From Xiphydria camelus (taxonomy: Eukaryota; Arthropoda; Insecta; Hymenoptera; Xiphydriidae), in contig OY783200.1 of NCBI GenBank assembly GCA_963678675.1, positions 5,840,501 to 5,904,500 on the forward strand: 64,000 nucleotides of DNA. The letters run 5' to 3'. Below the pieces are notes generated by a model, which saw only the letters and a list, made by a program, of their open reading frames with translations, ran no database searches and was not told the DNA's origin. The position numbers and the translations under genes were made by a program. Of this stretch, positions 57,958-64,000 are shown piece by piece (within the stretch, counting starts at the first letter, position 1; each line of letters begins with the position of its first letter).

Positions 57958-60900
57958 ATGTCATCTCTAGTAACTGATAATGAATCAGACAGTAGTATGA
58001 CTGACACGTTGTCAAATTTGATTGTTACTGAATCTGAGGCAAGTCAATCTTGTGAAATAATTTCTAACTTGCAAGCAGCTTGCAACTCAACGGCATATCT
58101 AGACGGCCACTTTTTTAAGCCTGATTTTACTAAAAGTAGCAATGAAAACTCTGTGGCTGCTCAGTGTCAATTATGTCCGCAAGTGAAAATTATAAAAGGA
58201 CCAATTAAATCGGCATCTAATTTTACATCTCACCTGAAGGTAAGTTCCGCCTATTATTATAATTTACGCAACTATTGCCGTTCTACCAATATATCGTTTG
58301 AAGACTATGTTTTTTAACATGTTAATTCAATAGAGAATGAAGTTCAAATCATCACATAATCACTCATTTTGATATATGATTATTAATAACTGAGTTACAG
58401 CGTTTTTCCGTATGTAGCAGATATTTCGGGAACGTTCTGTCGGTATAATAATTTTCTGCTTATTGAAAATATATGCACCCTATACGTGAGGGACTAGTCC
58501 TTGAACTATACATTAGCGGTACAGCACGGTGTGTTTAACATGTCTCCAATTTTATAAAATTTTATAAAATTAGCCCCTTCATATACACTATACCTACTTT
58601 GAGGACTAAAAATTACAGTGTGTATACTTCAAGGGCAGTAAATACATATATGTAGCACTTTCTAATATGTCTCCGAATTATATCTTATAAATTTAGCTAA
58701 TTCATACACATTACCGCTAGTTTGAGTACAGAAAAATACACGATATGTATACTTTGAGGACAGTTCGACTCTTCGAAACAGTGGCGTGAATTTCTATGTA
58801 CTCAAGTAGAAGCGCGCGCGCGTGGTTATTAAAATTTAACATTTCATAAGTTCTCATTGTGAAGGAAAACGAACCAAGTACTAGTGAAAAGCATTGGTTT
58901 AGGGTTTAATTTCTCTATTGCTCAGACCAATATTTCTTGATGTTTTGAGACCCTAGGAATCCAAAAATATGGTTTTAGCGAAATGTCCGTCCATCTGTCT
59001 GTCCCCGTTAGTCCGTGTGTCAGATAAAATATTGAAGCGGAGTGATTGAAGAAACTACTAGATCGATTGATATGAAAATTTGCAGGTTTATTCCTGACAA
59101 CTCAAAGATGAATTTTGCTAATTGAGCTCGCTACTACTTCCGATTGAACCGGATAAGAAATTTGAAAATTGGAAAAAGAATTTGTTTACATTTAGACGCG
59201 AATATCTTTGGAACTATAGATGATACGAGAATACGACTAAGTGACTTTTTTGTAAGAAATTCAGTTACCTAAAAAAAACATCTGTCTAATTTTCTCGTAT
59301 CTCTCATGTTTGCAGAGTTATTCACAAATCAAAAAATATTTTTTTTGCTGACAGACGGATGAACGGGCGGGCAGAAATGTTACTAAAACTTGTAGTCATT
59401 TCAGCTAGAACTCAGTGTTGATGATTTATTCACTTCAAATATGAGATTTATTTCTATCCCTTCAGAGAGTACACTCAGAAGTATACGAGAGACAATACAA
59501 GGAATATGCCTTGGCAAAACGGCAAAAACTTGATCAAAATTCGTCTCAGTCTTTACAAAAAGTGAATCGTTTATCGCGACAAATGAAGTACGAAGAAAAT
59601 GTCCAGAAATTTATACTCGAAAGTATGAGTCCGCTTTCTACCGCGGAAATGCCATCATTTAGAAAAATGATTGACGGTAAGATGACATTCTCTATAATGC
59701 GTCAGCAAATGTTAATTTAATGCTTGTCCTCAGATCTTGGTGCAAAGACCGACAGTGTGTCTGTGAAGCATATGTCAAAACGGACTCTGGGGAAGTGTAT
59801 AAAGGAGAATCGTCTTCGAAATATGAAAGAGATACGCGATATCTTAAATGAGAGGGCCGATTATGTTTGCACTACAGCTGACGTTTGGTCCAGTAGTACT
59901 CGGCGATTCTTCGGAGTCACAGTACATTGGGTAAAATTATGAAAATTGAATACAACTATATTCGATGGAACTTGAACGACTTATAATCTAAATATAGTTA
60001 GTTACTATAAAATGGTACTTTCAGATTGATTCGAATACATATGTGTTGAAGTCAGCCGCGATCGCCTGTCGTCGCTTCCCTGGAGGTCATTCTTATGATC
60101 GTATAGCCGAATTATTGAATCACATCCACTTGTCTTTCGGTTTGGATACTAAGAAAATTGTTGCTACAGTCACAGACAATGGCACAAACTTTGTTAAAGC
60201 ATTTCAAGAATTCGGGATCAAGATGCCGATCGTTTCATTTGATGGTAAATATTTCTCAATTTTTTTTAATTAGTAAAATATTCAATTAATTTCGGAGTTA
60301 TTTTTGAGTTTGTTATCATTTGATTACTACTAATGCTTAAATATTCTCCATTGTAGAGAACAATTCTGATTCCGAAGACGATAGCGATGTCGATGTAGCT
60401 CGATCTAATAAGGATGGTGATGATCAATCATCCATTTTGTCGGAAAATTTCAAGGACTTTGAGCCGGCTACATCTGACGACGAGTCTCGTCGGTTTGAAT
60501 CGCTATCATTGCATTTCCGTTGTGCAAGCCACACATTAAATTTAATCGCTTCCACGGATATGACCAAATGTATCAAACGTTCGCCAGCTTTATTCACACA
60601 ACACAACGAAACGATTACACGTTGTCAAGCTTTATGGAACTTGTTACGCTCACCGAAGAAAAGGGAGGTGATGACTCAACATCTTGGTAAAGCGTTGACA
60701 AAACCAATTTGCGTTCGTTGGAATTCGTTGTTCGATAGCTTGCAGCTGGTTGTTTCGCTGCGGGACGAAATATTAAAATCTAGCGACACTCTCGAAATTA
60801 CTAATCAGATGCGAGACACAGACTTTGAATATCTAGAGGAGTATCTTAATTGCTCGCGGCCATTAATTGAAACAATTAATAAGTTGCAAGGAGAGAAGTA

Positions 60901-61543
60901 CTGCAGCTATGGATATTTATTGCCATGTCTCGTATCTTTGCGACGTAAATTATTGGCGGTGAAGTCACGATGCAAACTGCATTATTTTGCTAGCTTCATT
61001 GAAGGCTTAGTAGAGAGCGTTGAGACCCGATTTCACAAATTCTTTGAAATTGAAGATTGCGGACATTGGGCGGCTATCGCAGCCGTAATCCACCAAAAGT
61101 TTAAAACTCAATGGCTAGGGTGCTTGACGGTTGCTGCATAGAAAAAAGTGTTTTCAGCTGTGATGGCGGCTGCTACTGAGGTGGAAACTTTAATAGCATC
61201 AAATGCTACCAAAAACGATGAAATTGATAGCTTTTTTGATTTTGGTGATTCAGGCAGTACTGGTGAGACATCGTCATCAGTCTTCGAAAATTCCGATGGT
61301 CAAATTGAAGTGAAGCGATACCTTCAAGAGCCAGTTACCAGTAATCTCTTAGCTATCAATGTTTATCCGACGGTGAAAAAAATATTTATAAAATATAACA
61401 CGCCTTTGCCATCGTCTGCGCCTGTTGAAAGATTATTTTCATATGCAACTATGCATAATTTACCGCGTTATAATCGCCTCACAGACCAAAATTTTGAAAT
61501 ACGTGTACTAGCGAAATGTAATGCCACTAAAAAGTGGCATTGA
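57958..61543 (+). CDS. hAT transposase with BED finger (five exons, one in-frame TAG)
   Basis: Exons 57958-58239, 59466-59676, 59734-59930, 60025-60244 and 60357-61543 keep a single frame across four GT-AG introns, one only 57 bp (2,097 nt, 699 codons). The BED zinc finger is split by intron 1: Cys 70 and 73 (CQLC) and His 92 and 97. The RNase-H-like core has the first Asp in TTADVWSSSTRRF, the second in ATVTDNGTNF, the CxxH-type block RCASHTLNL, and the last acid in SSAPVERLFS within the C-terminal dimerisation domain. The only defect is TAG at 61139-61141 (between CLTVAA and KKVFSAV). Either it is a recent nonsense mutation or the stop is read through. The family cuts and pastes hAT elements, acting in the nucleus. 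Confidence 0.9.
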
Positions 61544-61762
61544 ACATGATGACGGTCGTGGTTCAATGCCAATTCTTTGATCTTATGATTTCTTGTATAT
61601 TATAGTATCGTAGCATATCTGAATGCTATTAAAAAGTTAATTTGATATATTTTTGTAATTTCGTAGTAGGTATAAGAATTTAGACTCCATTAGATTTATC
61701 GTATAGATAAATAAAGGCATTACATCCATTAGCACTTTTTTTTCTGTTAGTATACTTTCTTT
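61544..61762 (+). other. hAT 3' UTR
   Basis: AT-rich, with AATAAA in 'agataaataaaggcattaca' (about 61705-61715) as the likely poly(A) signal, ahead of the right TIR. Confidence 0.5.
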
Positions 61763-62361
61763 AGATATAACTCGAATTTACCTTGATCGTCTACCCGGTG
61801 AAGCAAGCAAGTGAGAATGATGGAATGATGAATGAAAATTTATTCGTTATTCAAGATTCTTTGAATGATGAATGAAAATTTATTCGTTATTCAATATTAT
61901 TTGAATGATGAATGAAAATTTATTCGTTATTCAACATCTTTGAATGATGAATGAAAATTTATTCGTTATTCAAAATTCTTTGAATGATGAATGGAAATTT
62001 ATTCGTTATTCAACGTCTTTGAATGATGAATGAAAATTTATTCGTTATTCAAAATTATTTGAATGATGAATGGAAATGTATTCGTTATTCAAAATTCTTT
62101 GAATGATGAATGAACATTTATTCGTTATTCAACGTCTTTGAATGATAAATGAAAATTTATTCGTTATTCAAAATTCTTGGAATGATGAATGAAAATTTAT
62201 TCGTTATTCAACGTCTTTGAATGATGAATGAAAATTTATTCGTTATTCAAAATTCTTTGAATGATGAATGAAAATTTATTCGTTATTCAAAAATAATGAA
62301 ATCACGAATAAAAATTTATTTTTCATTCGAATAAAAATTAATTCAAATACGCCCATCCCTG
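61763..62361 (-). repeat. Right hAT TIR with minisatellite array
   Basis: Inner arm 'cgaatttaccttgatcgtct' (61773 on), then 12-13 copies of 'ttgaatgatgaatgaaaatt' plus 'tattcgttattcaa' from about 61820 to 62330, then the end repeat. It is the reverse complement of the left TIR with independent substitutions in individual units. Confidence 0.9.
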
Positions 62362-62369
62362 CCTCCAAT
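62362..62369. other. hAT target-site duplication, right copy
   Basis: Exact repeat of 56768-56775. The sequence that follows is the AT-rich host DNA split by the insertion. Confidence 0.95.
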
Positions 62370-62569
62370 ATATAACTTGTAATCATGATAATAATAAGGA
62401 TTATTTTAAACATTTTAACATTTGTTATAACTCATTAAGTATACATTTTATACAAAACTTACAATTATTATTTTGTTTATAAAATCATCATAAATAAACA
62501 CTATTCTCATAAACCAAAATCACATTATGAAAATTTTAAATAAGCATAATTATAGAACAAATTAACTCA

Positions 62570-62977
62570 TAAACACGGTTACACAAATACATATCTAGGA
62601 TGCTCGGGAAAAAGAGCTCGGGAAATGCAGGGGGGTGGACTCCGCGTCTCTGGAGAGAACTAGAGAAGACCGAGTAGAGTAGCTCTCAGTCTTTTGCGAT
62701 CAGTAGTCGAAACCAGTCGTCGGTACTCATAGAGTTCTTTGCGATCCGTAGTCGAAGTCAGTCGTTGATAATCAGAGCCGCAGCTAGACGCTAAGATTGA
62801 GCAAGGCTATAGTCGTTCCGAGCTGGTAAATAAAGATGTTTCTCTTTCTTTTATAAACCCTTTCGTTTCTTTCTTTTCCTTGTGCCGATCATCCACGGAC
62901 GAGGTTGCACGTTAGTGTTTTGGCGGAGCAACGGACCCCAGCGCCGTGACGTCCGCCGGGGGGCTAAGGACGTAACA
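62570..62977 (+). mobile_element. LTR-like sequence
   Basis: A GC-richer block in AT-rich surroundings. A 50-bp tandem repeat ('tttgcgatcagtagtcgaa' and 'tttgcgatccgtagtcgaa') is followed by AATAAA (62829-62834), a T/C-rich segment, and an end 'gtgacgtccgccgg...' closing in 'gacgtaaca'. This order of promoter-like repeats, poly(A) signal and CA end suits a Ty3/gypsy-type LTR. The left boundary is uncertain and no matching second LTR is in the window. Confidence 0.4.
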
Positions 62978-63301
62978 ATCGTAACAAAATAATATTAAAA
63001 CCAATTGTTTCGTCTTGAAATTCTATAAATTTGTTCCGCAGCATGTCTCGATAACTTCTCAATAGTTTTCGAGATATTTAAAAAGAAGCCGTACAAAAAT
63101 TACATTTTTATTAAAAATTGAAAAACACACTTTGGTTTCATGTAACACATTTGTTCTATATGGGTATACCCTCGAAATGGGTATAAGTGAGGAAAAGTCG
63201 ATTTTCTCAGCCTGTCTACTGTACTAGTAGGCGTTTAGTTTCGCTTGTGACCTCGCGACGGACGGACGAACGTGTACTCTGCGCATTTTTTCGATCGTGA
63301 A
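62978..63301. other. Spacer before the Harbinger remnant
   Basis: AT-rich, then 'gggtataccctcgaaatggg' near 63165, which could be close to an element end. No target duplication was identified. Confidence 0.2.
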
Positions 63302-63574
63302 ATGAGTGGCTGGTCGAACGAGGAAACTATATCCTTTCTGGCATATTATCAAGGTGAACCTTGCATATTATATGGAATCCGAAGTATGAGGATCATAAAG
63401 ACAAAAAGAAAGTGGCAGATGCCTGGAGTCATCTTGGTGAGTTAACGCAGAAGCCAGTGAAAGAATTAACAGATTGACTGCCGAATAAAATTCGTAAAAA
63501 TTACCTGGCAGTCGATGACGACTTTCCGGAAACATTTGAAAAAGAAACAGCAATCTTTCCGTTCCGCGATACAG
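63302..63574 (+). pseudogene. MADF-domain ORF of a PIF/Harbinger-type element
   Basis: ATG at 63302 opens MSGWSNEETISFLAYYQGEP. The reading then shifts by two bases near 63372 and continues WNPKYEDHKDKKKVADAW and LPNKIRKNYLAVDDDF. These words match a MADF (Myb/SANT-like DNA-binding) domain with its W-Y-W spacing. TGA at 63475-63477 is a second lesion. A donor 'acaggtatgt' ends the exon at 63574. PIF/Harbinger elements carry a MADF or Myb-like protein that assists the nuclease. The neighbouring nuclease remnant on the other strand supports this. Confidence 0.65.
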
Positions 63575-63639
63575 GTATGTATTACTTCTATTTACCATAT
63601 TAATATGAACAGTAACCTCTACCCACCTCTCTCTAGCAG

Positions 63640-64000
63640 TATATTAATAACAGAACTAACTGCTTGCCCCTTATTCAGTGTTCCGTCTCGCGGTAGACGG
63701 TGTATCTCGAGCATTTCCATATCGATGCCGAGAGTTGGCCGCGTAAACATTGAAGTGATACCGAACGACTCATAGGAGAGAAATTCATAAGTGGCGATAG
63801 ATGAGGGGCTCCATCGAAGAGGATTGGCTGATTCTTCGGGTGGTATACACATTCTAAAAATGGAATATCTTGCTTCTTGATCTCATTAGTTATATTGTCC
63901 AATATGTAATCAAATGTAATTTTCCTCATGCGAAAATAATTAAAAAACTTATTTGGATCATCAGCCAACTTCTCACGAACAGAGTATAATAGGTACCCTC
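63640..64000 (-). pseudogene. PIF/Harbinger nuclease, N-terminal part, broken
   Basis: Reading the minus strand from the window edge: VREKLADDPNKFFNYFRMRK, then ITFDYILDNITNEIKKQD, the typical start of harbinger nucleases (the FRM-tFd helix before the DDE core). After KKQD the family's continuation is found in another frame (RMCIPPEESANPLRW), so there is a frameshift near 63850. The 63709-63780 part is similar at DNA level to 53030-53105. The catalytic Asp residues are not visible. It converges with the MADF ORF. Confidence 0.6.

Larger units (their letters stand above)
56776..62361 (+). mobile_element. Complete hAT transposon, 5,586 bp
   Basis: The ends 'cagggatgggcgt' and 'acgcccatccctg' are perfect inverted repeats bounded by an exact 8-bp target duplication. 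The full TIRs are 577 bp (56776-57352) and 599 bp (61763-62361). From the outside in they comprise the short end, an array of about 12 units with a 39-bp period, and a unique inner arm ('gtagacgatcaaggtaaatt' and complement). A five-exon transposase gene fills the centre. The insertion split AT-rich DNA just downstream of the 56108-56692 ORF. Confidence 0.95.

Overview
This is eukaryotic nuclear DNA: genes are split by GT-AG introns, host coding sequence is sparse, and transposons are dense. The intron sizes, the transposon types and the frequent CpG in the GC-richer islands suggest an insect, possibly a hymenopteran such as an ant. That placement is inference from style, not from a diagnostic marker. 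No rRNA, CRISPR array or convincing tRNA was seen.

Host genes. I can support two, lying tail to tail. (1) A plus-strand gene whose last two coding exons are at 26126-26185 and 33259-33550. They join in phase across a 7-kb intron packed with repeats, and a long 3' UTR runs to a poly(A) signal near 35215. The encoded C-terminus ends in a charged coiled coil that I do not recognise; earlier exons were not found. (2) A minus-strand TMEM192 orthologue with three coding exons between 41410 and 37453, predicting 244 residues, four membrane segments and the family's C-terminal coiled coil. It has a likely non-coding first exon just upstream.

Repeat landscape, 1-33 kb and 35-51 kb. Many short elements with terminal inverted repeats (TIRs) can be bounded by eye. 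Some have TA target duplications (1767-2177, 21175-21825, 43481-43729, 44217-44482, 50093-50306, 50622-50834). Two are bounded by TTAA (42138-42741, 45508-46167). A CTGAC-rich foldback family occurs at four loci, a TIR family at three to five loci, and GATC/ATAT palindromic repeats at three. There is also a 187-bp tandem array and a (CT)n tract of about 400 bp. A Ty3/gypsy integrase pseudogene (44880-46310, minus) is split by a 660-bp TTAA foldback.

Region 51-64 kb. Two tandem copies of an IS630/Tc1/mariner-superfamily transposase unit (51431-52987 and 53068-54656) are both broken, and both share the same one-base loss in a T tract. A third, older remnant lies at 32262-32673. Next come an unrecognised tryptophan- and glutamate-rich ORF and then a complete hAT transposon (56776-62361) with a perfect 8-bp target duplication. 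Its TIRs are about 0.58-0.60 kb and consist mostly of mirrored minisatellite arrays. Its five-exon BED-finger transposase is open apart from one in-frame TAG. Just inside its left TIR sits an inverted copy of part of its own 3' coding sequence, so the left end was apparently rebuilt from the right end. An LTR-like sequence and a decayed PIF/Harbinger module (MADF ORF plus the start of the nuclease ORF) close the window.
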